DNA of 64,000 nt, from assembly GCF_003945595.2 (NCBI RefSeq), contig NW_024104096.1, positions 608,501 to 672,500 on the forward strand, read 5' to 3'. Within the stretch, counting starts at the first letter, position 1. The number at the start of each line of letters is the position of its first letter. The position numbers and the translations under genes are program-made. The notes under the pieces were generated by a model. That model saw only the letters and a program-made list of their open reading frames with translations. It was not told the DNA's origin and did no database searches. The DNA is from Pipra filicauda (taxonomy: Eukaryota; Chordata; Aves; Passeriformes; Pipridae). Below are positions 26,601 to 38,669 of this stretch, one piece after another.

Positions 26601-27403
26601 AATGTATTCTCTGAGTTCCCTTGTGCAGCTCAAATAAACCTTCCTTATGTTACCCATACAAGCTATTTCCAAACAAGTCATCATATTTAAAGTGCAGTCT
26701 AATGAAACCTTATTTTAAGAATATTTTTGTTTGCCAAATTGAATGTTCCAGTGAAAGTTCTGGAATGTATTACTATCTTAATGATACTGGTAGATTTTGA
26801 TATATAATTATTTGAATCAAACTTTTGAAATAAGCAGCTTTTAACAATTTTTTAATATTTCTATTTCATCATAAGTACCAGATGTCAGGGACTCAAAAAT
26901 GTATTTATTTTGGTCTTTTTTGGTCCTTCAGAGATTTTTCTGACTCAATATCACTTATCTCTTGTGTATATGTATTTAGCCCAATTGAGTGAACAAGCTT
27001 TGAGGAGCAGCAATCTGTGTTCTTCTAAAATGAATGTTCAGGCCACCTGCACTTTTGGAAAAATCTTGAAGAGCTAGGAGAAATAAAAAAAAGTTACACA
27101 AACCTAGGCATTGCCTCAGATTACCTATTGCAGTTTCCTAGCGATTGTAGCAGGCAGAGCATCTTCCAACAAGAAAGCTTGTAGTGAGTGACCCTGGACA
27201 GTCTGTTGCAGAGGAAGTTTCTTCCAAACCTTCTCAGTACATGCTAAAGCACATATGTTGCACATATGTCAAATTAGATATAACAATGGATGTTCTCATT
27301 TGCTGTGTAAACATCTCTTTGGTGTCCTTCTTAAAAGTGCTCTTAGAGTGCTCAACATTTTGGAAATGCAAATCAAAACAATACTGAGAATTCAGTTGTT
27401 TTC

Positions 27404-27810
27404 TGTCCTAGTTCTGACCAGGACAGGGTTAATTTTTGCAGTAGCCAAGAGTGGACATGACCAAGACCCAGAGGTTATTCTGTACCACCTCACCTCATTT
27501 TCCAGGATTTGGGGAAGGGCTCAGTTCTGCGTTGGGGCAGTGTGGTATGGTCAGGTTGGGCTCTGTGGTGAGCATTTTGTATGTGAATCACTTGCCTCCC
27601 TTGTACACTTTATTAATATTGTTGCTGTTACTGTTTGTTTTCTTATCTCATTGCTGTTTCTAGTCAATTATTTTTATCTTTACCTTTAGTGCCTCCAGTT
27701 CTTCTCTCTAGGCCACCACATGGGGACCCAGGAGAAGAGGGAAGTGAGCGAGCCACGCATGGCTTCGATGGGAGCACTAAATTGGAGAATACAATTCCTA
27801 AACCATCACA
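27404..27810 (+). mobile_element. Solo LTR, avian ERV (family C, copy 2)
   Basis: Starts TGTCCTAGTTCTGACCAGGA and ends CTAAACCATCACA. The interior aligns with the LTR at 2168-2582. The flanks GTTTTC and GTTCTT are similar but not identical, so a decayed target duplication is possible. About 407 bp. The short open frames that overlap it carry no recognisable domain. Confidence 0.78.
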
Positions 27811-28892
27811 GTTCTTATTTCATTTGCATTTGAAATATAAAAAATATATTGTCACTGTAGAAAGAGTACTCTCACACTGATAGGTGGTATATTAGATAGG
27901 TAATACCTTTTAGTAAATTGGAGAGACAAATGGCTAACCAGAGAAAGAGTTGAAAACACACATGTTGGAGAGAGGCCACGGAATTGATTCACACCTGAGT
28001 GGTGAAACCAAATCCTTAGAATACAGTGCTGCAGAAATAACTGAGGAGCAAAAAGAAAAGAATAACTGAAAAATCTCAAGAAAAATTGTACAGTAAGAAG
28101 AATGAATGATTGTCTAAGCTGACTTTTGAAAAGGAACTGGGAGGTTTGAAGTGTTGCCTACGCTGAAAAAAAAAAGATGCTCAAAAAGACATCTCACAGG
28201 GGGCATCTGAGCTTGTGTTAATTAATTTAGCCACTACTGTGAAAGAAAATGTGGCCATGGTCACCATGGAAATGTGGTAATAACTGAATTGAGTGAAAAT
28301 TTTCCCTTTTTATGTCTCATGGTATTTTCAGGACTAGCTCAAGTTCATGTGATTAAAGGATTGGGCCAAAATAAATGCATCTATATAGAAATAACAAAAG
28401 GCAGATTATTGACATTAAAGTTATGCAAAGATTTTGTGAAGATTGTCTTGGTAGAAAACTTGTTATATAAAAAGAATAGAAAAAGGGAAAAACTTTAGCA
28501 GAGTCAATACATTACACGTCCTTGTTATTCATTAAAATGGTACTTAGACATATTGATGTTACTGTTTTCTCGATAAAAATGTCAAGTATACAAAAAGTTA
28601 AGAAAAAACCATCATAAAAAAATCATAATGCACTGCACTTCCACTAATCCTTCCACAAAGATATTAAGCTGTAAAGGAGACAGAATTTGCAGAAGAATAG
28701 CTATACTTTGTGAAAAATATGTACCTTTTAAAACATGAATTAAATTATAAAGTCCATTTTCATGAACCTGCACACTGCAAATTAATGTGTTATCTTGTTC
28801 CATGTATTCTACAGGCAGGAGTCTATACTGAGTTTTTCTGTTCTTAGTGCAGCTAAGATTTACTTTCAGAACTTCAGCCTTACATTATTTCA
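27811..28892. other. Unique sequence, no gene seen
   Basis: A/T-rich, with only short unsupported open frames and no recognised repeat. Confidence 0.55.
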
Positions 28893-30823
28893 CAGAATCA
28901 CAGAATTGTTAGGGTTAGAATTGACCTCTGGAGATCATCTAGTCCAACCCCCCTGCCAAGGCAGGGTCACCTAGAGCAGGTGACACAGAAACTTGTCCAG
29001 GTAGGTTCTGAATGTCTCCAGAGATGGAGATTTGATGACCTCCCAGGCAGCCTGTTCCAGTGCTCTGCCACCCTCAATATAAAGAAGTTCTTTCTCATGT
29101 TGAGGTGTGACTCCTTGTGTTTTGGTTTATGGCTCCACGTCCTCTCTCTGGGCACCACTGAAAAGAGCCTGGCACCAAGCTCTTGACACACACCTTTGAA
29201 ATATTTAAAGGCATTAATGAGATCCCCCTTCAATCTTCTCTTCCTTAGACTAAACAGGCCCAACTCCTGCAGGCTCTCCTCATAAGAGAGGTGCTCCAGA
29301 CCCCTCATCATCATGGCCCTCCATTGGACCATCTCCAGTAGTTCTTTGTCTTGAGGAGCCCAGAACTGGACACAGTACTCCAGATGTGACCTCACTAGGT
29401 CTGAGTAGACAGAGGGGGAGTATCACCTCCCTTGACCTGCTGGCCACACTCTTCATGATGAACCCCAGGATACCATCTGCACCCCTGGCCACAAGAGCAC
29501 ACTCTTGGCTCATGGTCAACTTGTCATCCACCTAGACTCTCAGATCCTTCTCAGCAGAACTGCTGTCTAGTAGGTCAGTCCCAGCTTTGTGCTGGTACTT
29601 GGGGTTATTACTTGCCAGGTGCACTTCCCTACACTTGTCTTTCTTTAACCTCCTTAGGTTTCTCTCTTTCCAACTCTCCAGCCTATCAAGGTCCCCCTGA
29701 ATCAAAGTTTTCAAGTGTATCAGCCACAATCCCCAGTTTCATATCACCAGCAAACTTGCTGAGGGTATATTCTACCCCTTTGTCCATTCTGTCTCTTGTT
29801 GATAAACAAGTTGAATAAGATTGAATCCCTGGGGAACACCACTGACTACAGCCTCCAACTGGATTCTACTTTGCTGATCACTGAGCTCTGCCATTCAACC
29901 GGTTCTTAATCGACCTCACTGCCTGTTTATCCAGCCCACAGTTCTTAAGTTTACCTATGAGGATGTTATGGGAGACAGTGACAAAAGCCTTGCTGAAGTT
30001 GAAGTAGACAACATCCACTGTTCTTCCCTCGTCAACGCATCCTGCCTTGCCATCAAAGAAGGTAATCAGATTGGTCAAGCATGATTTCCCTTGGTGAATC
30101 CATGCTGGATGCTCCTGATGACCTTCTTTTCTTCTACATGCTTGGCAATGACCTGCAGAATGATCTGTTTCATCACCTTCCCAGGAATGGAAGTAAGGCT
30201 AACCAAATGGTAGTTTCCCAGGTAGTTTCTTGCCCTTTTTGCAGACAGGAGTAACATTTTTCTTCCTCCAATCATCAAGCACTCCTCCTGTTCTCCCTGA
30301 TTTTTCAAAGATGATGAAAAGTGGCAAAGCAACAACATCTGCCAGCTCCCTTAGCACCCATGGGTGCATCCTGTCAGTGTCCATGGAGTTATGGGTGTTA
30401 AGTCTGTCTAGCCAATCTCAACCCCTTTATGACCAAGGGGAAACGTTCTTCTCTCTGGCCTTCTTCTCTTACCTCTGAGGTCTGGGACTCCTGAGGGCCA
30501 TCCTCAGCAGTAAAGACTGAAGCAAAGAAGTCATTCAGTAATTCCAGTTTCTCTGTGTCTCCCATTACCATCTCAATCATCTGACTGAGCAGCAGTCTCG
30601 TGTTTTCCCTAATATTCCTTCTGCTGGTGATGTACTCATAGAAGCCCTTCTTGTTTTCTTTGATGTCCTTTGCCAGACTTAACTCCAAGTGGGACTTAAC
30701 CTTCCCTGTCATACCACTGCATACCCTGATAATGTTCCTGTAGTCCTCCCACATGACCTGTCCCTTTTTCTGCATCCTGTAAGTTTCTTTCTTGTGTTTC
30801 AGATTTACTAGGAGCTTCCTGCT
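28893..30823 (-). mobile_element. CR1 LINE, 3' half (reverse transcriptase to 3' end), inactive
   Basis: The left edge CACAGAATCACAGAATTG is the reverse complement of the CR1 3' end. Going up the minus strand, pieces of ORF2 follow: the C-terminal region (29395-28967), reverse transcriptase including the GFTKGNHA segment and a motif A that reads NFSKAFVTVSH where CR1 normally has DFSKAFDTVSH, and the linker (31000-30398 frame, with SRRNIRENTRLLL). Several stops and frameshifts break the frame and the motif A aspartate is lost, so the copy is dead. It joins the piece at 32042 once the inserted LTR is removed: the CR1 segment reading GAATGAGCAG-GAAGCTCCTAG is continuous across the insertion. 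Confidence 0.92.
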
Positions 30824-32041
30824 TGTGGTGGGGGGAAACAGTTTTTCCCCCTGCAGTTGTAAAATGGTAAAACCCCAGGGGGTGGTGAACCCTGGAAGTT
30901 TTGAAGTTTTGTCCAATGGGCGCTTCTGCGAAATGTAAACATACCACAAGCAAACGGAAGAGAAGGTGAGTTGTAGTTTGGTGGTAGAAGTGGTAGCCAT
31001 GTTCTGACACCACGAGGAGAAACAGCAGCAGCCTCACTGGGGGCTGGGCCCCCCAGCCCCCAGCGGGGGGCTGCGGAGACTTGGAACAGCATAATGCTGG
31101 GCTAGGTACCTGTGGCTCAAAGCTAAAAAAGTTTTCTCCACCATGAGTGAGCACAGACAGAGCAGCGGCAAACACAGCATCCAGAGGCTATGGCTAAAAG
31201 CCAACAGATAAGAACTGAACCAAGCAGCAAACGGCATGCAGCAAGAGAGAGGACTCCTGGAAGGAGAGCCGAGGAAAGAGAGTCAGCAGCAGAGAGACAG
31301 AGTTTGGGGTAAGAACTGAACTAAAAGACCCCAGACTCCTTTGAGACCCCTCCTGGAAAGGAGGAAGATGATAGACTCTTCAAAGAGCCTTGGAGTGCTA
31401 CAGCACTTGCAGAAAGGAGCTAGAGAGCTCCGAGAGGAATGCAGAGAGGGTGACCTTGGCTGCCCCCCCTCGCCACTGCTGCCTAGGTGGCAACCTGAGG
31501 CAGAGCACAGGAGCTCTGCAAAGGGGAATTTGAATCCCCTGAAGATAAGGACCGCCGCGAAGACCCCTGAGCTTCGTGATATGACGTGGTGATAGCGCCC
31601 TTGTCCTGGGAAACGCAGCCCACGGAAGACCCCTCGCTTGGAGACGACAGGGCCGAGGGGGCTTGGATACCCCCCTCGTGAGTGCTGGCAGAGATCCAGT
31701 CGCAACTGCTGCATGAGAAGAGGATAGATGATGGCTGCCCTAGAGAAACTGCTGCTTTCTGAGACTGGAAAGAATCTGTCCTTCTTCCCTCCTGGACTTT
31801 TATTTGGAGGGGAGAAGAGATCTGATCCATTGTAAATACTTATGTCATGGTAGAGATAGTTGAGATCGTGTGTATAATGTATTATAATATTTATTTATTT
31901 CTACAATCATTGTAATATATTCCCTTTCCCCCTATTTTGAGTCTTGTGTGTTTGTCTGGAAAACCCATCTCACATTGGATTGAGATGTGACAGGGGGCTA
32001 GGACTAGGGAATTAGATTTCTGAGGCTCTCAAACCATGACA
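30824..32041 (+). mobile_element. Solo LTR, 1,218 bp, inserted in CR1
   Basis: Begins TGTGGTGGGGGGAAACAG and ends CTCAAACCATGACA, flanked by CTGCT at 30819-30823 and 32042-32046. Removing the LTR and one CTGCT restores the CR1 sequence exactly, which proves the boundaries. The middle is G/C-rich and CpG-bearing, and the last 200 bp are A/T-rich followed by a TTGTGTGTTTGTCTGG segment, like an R-U5 region in plus orientation. The overlapping frames at 30.7-31.8 kb on either strand are not supported as genes. No retroviral internal region adjoins it. Confidence 0.92.
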
Positions 32042-33420
32042 CTGCTCATTCATGCAGGTCTCCTACCCCTTTGCCCTTTGCTCTTATTTCTTGATAATGG
32101 TGATACACTGATCTTGAGCTTGGGAGAAGTGATACTTAAATCCTGACCAGCTCTCTTGAATCCCCTTTTCTCTGAGCACCCTAACCCATGGGATTACTCT
32201 AAGTAGGTTTTTGAAAAGGCCAAAGTTAGCTCTCTGGAAGTTTAGCGTCCTAGTCCTGCTTACTGCTTTGCTTTCCACACAAAGGATCTTGAATTCCACT
32301 GTCTTATGGTCACTACAGCCGAGACTGCCCCCAGCCTTCACATCTTCAACCAGTCACTCCTGGTCTGTTAGTACAAGGTCCAGAAACAGACCTTTCCTCA
32401 TTGGCTTCTCCACCACTGGCATCAAAAAGTTATCATCGATGATCTGCGGGACGATGTGTGCTGAGCCATATTGTCCCTCCAACAAATACCAGGCTGGTTA
32501 ATGTTGCGCAAGAGAACGAGGGCCTGTGATTACGAGGATATTTCCAACTGCCCATAGAAAGCCTCATCAACTGCCTCCTCCCGATCAGGTGCCTTATAGT
32601 AAAAACTCACAACTGTGTTACACATATTAGCCTGTCCCTTAATTCTTACCCGTATTGGTCTGTCCCTGGGTAGAGCTTGATACATTCCAGTTGCCCTCTC
32701 ATGTAAACAACAACTTCACCACCTCACCTCTCTAACCTATCCTTTGTAAAAAGTATTTAGCCATCTGTGACAATATTCCAGTCATGGGAGCTATCTCACC
32801 ATGTCTCAGTAACTGCAATGAGATCATGGCGTTGAGATCACACATAGATTTCTAGTTCTTCTTGTTTATTGCCCATGCTGTGTGTGTTCATATACAGTTA
32901 CTTCAGGGTGGTAATCAAGCAACGAGGTGGGTGGAAGCATCAGACTTCTCAGGGTCTGTCTCAGTCGACACATGGGTTTTGGCTGTGAGTTGAGTGCACA
33001 CCCATATGGCAGAGACCTAGAGCACTTAGCACTTGCCTGAGGTGTGGACCTATTTGCAGACTGCAGCACCACCCCTGCACACCCTGCCTATGCAAACTGC
33101 CCAACCATGTCCTTCTGACACACCATGTCCTGTTTGCCCACTTTGTTTGCTGCACTCTGGGTCACTCATGCACCCTAGAGCCATTGAAATCTCCCTCAGA
33201 TGCTCCTGGCAATGCCACCTCCATGCCTGATCAACTCACGAGAGCTACTGGGTCCTGATGGGGCTCTGGGCTGCTGCCTGGGTGTCCCTGAGCTGGGGAA
33301 CCTCCCTGTACAGTTTGATCCAAGACTCACCCTCAGAGTTACCTCAGTCACTGCTGCTGCAGCTACTGCCACAGCTGCTGCCACCTTGCCAAGTGACCAT
33401 ATTTGAACATAGTTTTTAAA
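32042..33420 (-). mobile_element. CR1 LINE, 5' part (endonuclease region), inactive
   Basis: Continuation of the CR1 at 28893. The minus-strand frame 32341-32084 shows the end of the endonuclease and the linker: GCSDHKTVEFKIL contains the conserved SDH, followed by FQRANFGLFKNLLRVIPW. Further up, degraded endonuclease sequence runs to about 32900. The stretch 32900-33420 is more G/C-rich, has no clear coding match, and is probably the CR1 region upstream of the endonuclease; its outer limit is approximate. Stops interrupt the frame throughout. Confidence 0.8.
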
Positions 33421-33521
33421 CATAGACAAGCACTTAAAATAGCAAATTGATGAGGTTTCTGTGGTCTTACTATGAAAGTCTTTGTTGTCATGTAAACCCT
33501 ATAAGCAGAAACACAACTTAT

Positions 33522-33600
33522 CACAGAATCATAGAACTGTTTGTGTTGGAAGAGATCGGTAAAGGTCATGGGAGGACATTCCAGCCAGCATAACACTCCT
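33522..33600 (-). mobile_element. CR1 LINE 3' end, short fragment
   Basis: TCACAGAATCATAGAACTG followed by TTGTGTTGGAAGAGATC and AAAGGTCAT is the reverse complement of a CR1 3' terminus. Similarity fades within about 80 bp. Confidence 0.75.
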
Positions 33601-36165
33601 GTACTCCGTGGCTTAGGGTGTGGTCTGCCTAAAAGGAACAACACAGGAGTGTCAGCATTGCTCTTTTTCACGACAAAAGTATTACTGTAAAACCAGGAGG
33701 TTTCCCAAGGCTTAAATGAAGTGTGGTGGACAAAGAGTGAGGTGGGCAAGGAATAGTCACTACAAGCAAGGTGCCCACATGTCTTCTTGTTTATAAAGAA
33801 ACAAGATATATTTGTAAATTCTCAATCATTAGTTCACAAGCCAGGAACTCACAAATATTAAATCCTCATTTGAAACATGTGATGCTTCAGCTTGCTAATT
33901 CATGAATATTTCAGGTGCTATACAAACAGAGCAGCAAATAGCAGCAGGGATCTCTGAGGGTAGCAAATGTTCTGTAGTTTAAGTGAGTGTGGGCAAAAGC
34001 AGGGGGCCTTCACATTTTGAGCAGGAAATGAGCCTAACAATACAACAAACCTTAATTTAAACCCTTTTTTTAATGTGCTGTCAAGGGGATCATGCTGGGT
34101 GATTTGCTGTAATGAACCCTACCTGGAAGCTCTGTAAATCTGAAATGGAGAGTTGAATTGCATGGGGTTACCATTGCCTCCACAGCTTTGGTTAATCCAG
34201 TTCCAATTTGATCAATAAGTGACCATCCCAACAAGAATGACAAGAAATGTTTAGATATCTGTTCAGCATGCTACGTTTAACAGAAAGATAGCTTGCTTTA
34301 AGAAGCAAGCAACTTCATTTCTCTTCAAAACTAGCTTTGATAAAAGAAATATTTCCACTCAGCATTACTCAGCTGTAATGCTGACTGGCAAATACAAGGA
34401 CAAATTAATTTGTTAATGTGGACATTCAATACTATTTTAAGACGGTGAAACCTCTTAAGCTAGTTTAGGGTACATTACTCATTGTCATTTTTAGTTCTCT
34501 GTTTCTGCATTTCTGGTTTCTACTCCCAGAAATACAGCATTTGATGTATTTGAACTATAATATATCATCCTTAACTGTCAGATACACATGAGCTATTCTG
34601 TGTGTCAAAGGATCATCAGTTTATTCCTGATAAGAACAAATTAGCTGAGAACAAATTAATAGTTAATGGTACTACAAGTGCTTTTTACCTACTTTTAAAT
34701 GTATTCAATAATCTTACTATCTGGAGGCTACTTGCCAAAACAGTATTAGATAAAATATTACGAAAAGTACAAATAAATTACATCTATGGAATATGTGAAG
34801 TATTAACTATTAAAATACTAATGCATTTGGAACATATGGGATACAATGCATTACTATTATATAAATGTGTACAATTTTTAACCTTCCTAAAAGGTTCTTC
34901 TAAAATGCCTTATAGTGGAAGGTGGTTGGAAGAAAATTAAATTTAAACTTTAAAAACAAGTTTGCTTTTGTTTGGTGAAATTTCATAGTCACCTTTCAGT
35001 TGCAATTCAGTACAATTTGAGAACACTATGTGTAAAAATCCCTCTGAACAAAACCCCAACTTTTCCTATGAAATTCTTGTCCTGACTTAAAAGCAGTCAG
35101 ATCTCAAAATTTTATAGACAGATCTCAAAACACTACTTCACACTTAAAAAGTTAGAATTTTGTTTTGAATTTTTATATTTATATTTATAATGTATATTGC
35201 TAAATAGTACTACTTTTTTTTGTATTACTAATAGTGTTTTTTCATATTACTAACAGTTCTTTTGACTACCATAAAAGTCAAAATTAGAAATACAGAGTTA
35301 AATTAATTCTGATTTAATTTTTTTTAAAAAACAGGAACAGTTCTAACATGAATCTCTAACTTTTGCTAACCAGACCCTCCACAACTGAGAATCTCTAAAA
35401 TTAACTTAGTTTATTGTAAGATAAAGTTTGAATCAGGAAAGGCAAAATCTGAATAAAATAAATATATAAATTAAATATATGTTGACTTCAAATACAATTT
35501 AGACAACAGTGAAACTGATAATGGTAACTTTTGCCTCCAGTAGAATTAATCATCATATTTTGAACACTGTATTAAGATAAAAAACAACAGAATGTGATTT
35601 TCTACAGAAGATTGAATACCAGGAAGGAGAAAATGCCTGTTTGACAGTATGTCCAGGCTGCTCTTAAGCATGTCACATTTGGCTGAGTTTACCCAAAGGA
35701 ATCAAAGTTGCTATAGAAAACTCCATATGACAAACTTCCCAGTGCAGGTGACAGGGCTGAAATGCTTCAAGCCTGCAACTTTAAGAACCTAAATTCATAT
35801 CATAAGAGTAACCACAGCAACTTAGGTAGCAGTTACGTAGAAGCATGACTCTTGCCAAACATGTAGAGTATCAGGCTTGTAGAAGAGGAAGTAGGTAAGA
35901 GTAGCATTCACATGTATAAAAAAGAATTGGAAAAACAGGAAAAGACTAACTGGTTCTTGTGATGCCTTAAGCCCCTAATGGTTTTTTATTTTTCTAATAT
36001 TTGTAAGAATTGTAAGTTTTAAAAAGCAGCAACCTTCCTCCCCCCCACCCCTTGTCCCTTGTTCCTTTCCCTTGTTTACATTCCCTAACCCTCTTACCCC
36101 ATTCTATGCTCCCCATATCAAACCTACCCCTGAATTCAGTGGCAATGTTTTGTCTTTTGTCAAGG
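33601..36165. other. A/T-rich unique sequence
   Basis: No gene recognised. The open frame at 34602-34940 is A/T-driven, has no domain I know and is not called. Confidence 0.55.
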
Positions 36166-36506
36166 CAAGACCTAGACTGTTTAGAGAACAGCATATCAGG
36201 GCCTGAATAACAAAATGGAGTCAAGAATTAGGTAACTATGTACCCTTTGTGCTCTTAGGATGATGAGAATGATGAAGTAAGTGGTTCCAAAAAGTCCCCA
36301 GACCCAATTCTAAGGGGGTGGGCCCGGGGCGGACCAGAGAAAGGGCCGCAGGGTGGACACATCTGGGATTGGATGGATAGTGTTATAAAATGTAACCTCT
36401 CAGGCACGGAGCGCGCACGTCGTATAACATCTTAGCCTTGGCAAATAAACCCGTTCTTATCTCACCCCTAATTAACTGCTCCGGAGATTTTTTTTTTTCA
36501 GCACCA
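36166..36506 (+). mobile_element. Probable LTR (promoter, R and U5 region), boundaries uncertain
   Basis: Has the layout of a retroviral promoter end: a G/C-rich patch (36316-36360), TATAAAA at 36384-36390, a likely start region GGCACGGAGCGCGCACG some 20-30 bp on, and AATAAA at 36444-36449 followed by a T run that ends TTTTTTTTTCA. The left limit is not fixed; TGTTTAGAGAACAGC near 36179 is one candidate start and an earlier one near 35961 is possible. I found no matching target-site duplication. A host promoter fragment is the alternative. Confidence 0.5.
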
Positions 36507-36643
36507 AAATACACTGGCAACACTTGAATACACAAATCTTCAGTTTACTTAGCAAGGAAAACTCACTGAGTATAGAACAGCAATCTCAATAAAAGTAGGA
36601 ATGGTTATACATGAGAAAATGGAGAGATTTGACATGGAGACTA

Positions 36644-36684
36644 ATTAAATAATTTAATTAATAATTTAATTAATAATTAAAAGA
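36644..36684. repeat. A/T tandem repeat (TAATTTAATTAA)
   Basis: Three imperfect TAATTTAATTAA units just before the truncated RTE copy. Confidence 0.75.
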
Positions 36685-36727
36685 GGAGAGAAGCAGGTTC
36701 TTGCTAGCAGGAATTCTCTGGGCTCTA

Positions 36728-38289
36728 GTGGTATTACTCTGCTCTCCATTGCTGGCAAAATCCTGGCAAGAATACTTTTGAACAGACTAATACCCGCTAT
36801 AGCAGAAGGAATTCTACCTGAAAGCCAGTGTGGTTTCAGAGCCTACATGAGCATCACAGACATGGTATTTGTTCTCAGACAACTGCAAGAGAAGTGTAGG
36901 GAACAGAACAAAGGTCTCTATGTAACCTTTGTCAACCTCACCAAGGCTTTCGATACTGTGAGCAGAAAAGGTCTATGGCAGATTTTGGAATGCTTAGGTT
37001 GTCCCCCCAAGTTCCTCAAAATGATCATCTCACTCCATGAGGATCAGCACGGCCAAGTCAGATATGGCAATACACTTTCTGAGCCCTTTCTAATAACCAA
37101 TGGTGTGAAACAGGGCTGTGTTCTCGCACCAACCCTATTCACAGTCTTTTTCAGCATGATGCTCCAAAGGGCCACGGCAGACCTCGAGGATCAGGATGGT
37201 ATCTACATCCGATACTGTACTAATGGAAGCCTTTTCAACCTAAGGCGACTGAAGGCCCACACCAAGACCTTAAATCATCTTGTCCGGGAGCTGCTTTATG
37301 CTGATGATGGTGCTCTTGTTGCACACACAGAAGCAGCTCTGCAGCATTTAACATCCTGCTTTGCAGACACTGCTGAGCTCTTTGGACTGGAAGTCAGCTT
37401 AAAGAAGATAGAAGTTCTCTATCAACCTGCACCTCAGGAAGTCCTCCATCATCCCCATATCACCATTGGTCAATCAGAGCTCAAATTAGTTCAGCAGTTT
37501 TATTACCTAGGTAGCCTCATCTCCTCGGATGGTAAGATTGATGGAGAGATAGACAACAGGTTAGCAAAGGCATATAGAGCTTTTGGAAAGCTTCATAAAA
37601 GAGTTTGGCAAAATACACACCTGAAGAACAGTACAAAGATGAGTGTTTACAGAGCCGTTGTGCTGTCTTCTCTCTTATACGGTTCCAAATCATGGGTCAT
37701 CTACCGCCACCACCTGCGTCTCTTAGAACGCTTCCATCAACGCTGCCTCTGTACAATCCTAAACATCCACTGGTCAGATTATGTGACCAATACATCTGTT
37801 CTAGAACAAGCAGCAGTCACAAGTATTGAGGCCATGTTGCTGAGAACACAGCTGTGCTGGGTAGGACACGTCTCCAGGATGAAGGCCCACCACCTCCCTA
37901 AGATCTTGCTCTATGGTGAACCTGCCACCGGCTGCCACAAGAGAGGAGCCCCAAAGAGAAGATACAAGGACTCCCTGAAGCAACATCTCAGTCTTGGCCA
38001 TATTGATCACCATAACTGGCCTACTCTGACCTCCAGCCAGGAGGTCTGGAGGCACACCATCTATAACACTGCTGATGCTTTTGAGAAAGCACACAGGATC
38101 ACCCTTGAGGAGAAAAGGCAATGCAGAAAGAATCGTGCCTTGCAGAATATACCACCTAAGGAGTCTTTCTGCTGTACCTTTTGCAACTGGACATGTCTAC
38201 CTCGTATTGGCCTTTTTAGCCACCAACACACTTGCAACAAACGTGGGTGGAGCCCTTCCCAAATCTTTGTTTGCAAAGCCTAGCCATGA
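36728..38289 (+). mobile_element. RTE-type LINE, 5'-truncated copy
   Basis: From the GGTATTACTCTG block onward it matches the reverse complement of the full-length element at 47846-52441 through the 3' end AAAGCCTAGCCATGA. It lacks the endonuclease and the first part of the reverse transcriptase. The 3' hairpin is CTTTGTTTGCAAAG at 38263-38276. The ATG repeat tail is reduced to a single ATG. No clear target-site duplication was found. The coding part is still open, so insertion was recent or decay has been slow, but without endonuclease the copy is not autonomous. Confidence 0.92.
36731..38283 (+). pseudogene. RTE reverse transcriptase, N-truncated, frame still open
   Basis: Corresponds to residues about 593-1098 of the complete protein at 47895-51191. 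Retained landmarks in order: QCGFRA, motif A region with LYVTFVNLTKAFDTVS (the complete copy has FVDLTKAFD, so the first catalytic aspartate is Asn here), NGVKQGCVLAPTLF (motif B), LLYADDGALVAH (motif C, YADD intact), and a C-terminal CTFCNWTC...H...C finger. The original TAG stop has become TGG, so the frame runs on through the 3' hairpin to a TAG at 38281-38283. No ATG start lies at the truncation point. Loss of the endonuclease and of the motif A aspartate make it non-functional despite the open frame. Confidence 0.88.
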
Positions 38290-38669
38290 GTGGCTTAAAG
38301 TCAGAATTTAAAAGATTCACAGGTCAAAATACTAACAGCTTACCTAGAATCTCTGCTGTAAAATGCACAGAAGAAAAAGTCCAAAACTTCATAATGAGAA
38401 AAAATAATTTTAAAATAAGTAAAACAATCAAACAAACAAACAAAAACCCAGAAAGGTGAAGGCTAATGCAAAGATCATCAATAGGTGGCTAAAGGATTGG
38501 TGCCACCGGTGGAATTTTGAGTTTTTTTGACCATGGGGCAAATTCTATGGTACCTAGTCTTCTCAAATCAGATGGGCTTCATCTATCTAGGAAGGGCAAA
38601 AGGACTCTAGCCCATAATTTGGCAAGGCTGATCAGGAAGGCTTTAAACTAGATTTGAAGGGGGAAGGGA

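Noticed and set aside
30398..31175. 200-residue minus-strand frame as a novel gene
   Set aside because: Its C-terminal half is CR1 ORF2 linker sequence and its N-terminal half is LTR sequence read across the insertion junction.
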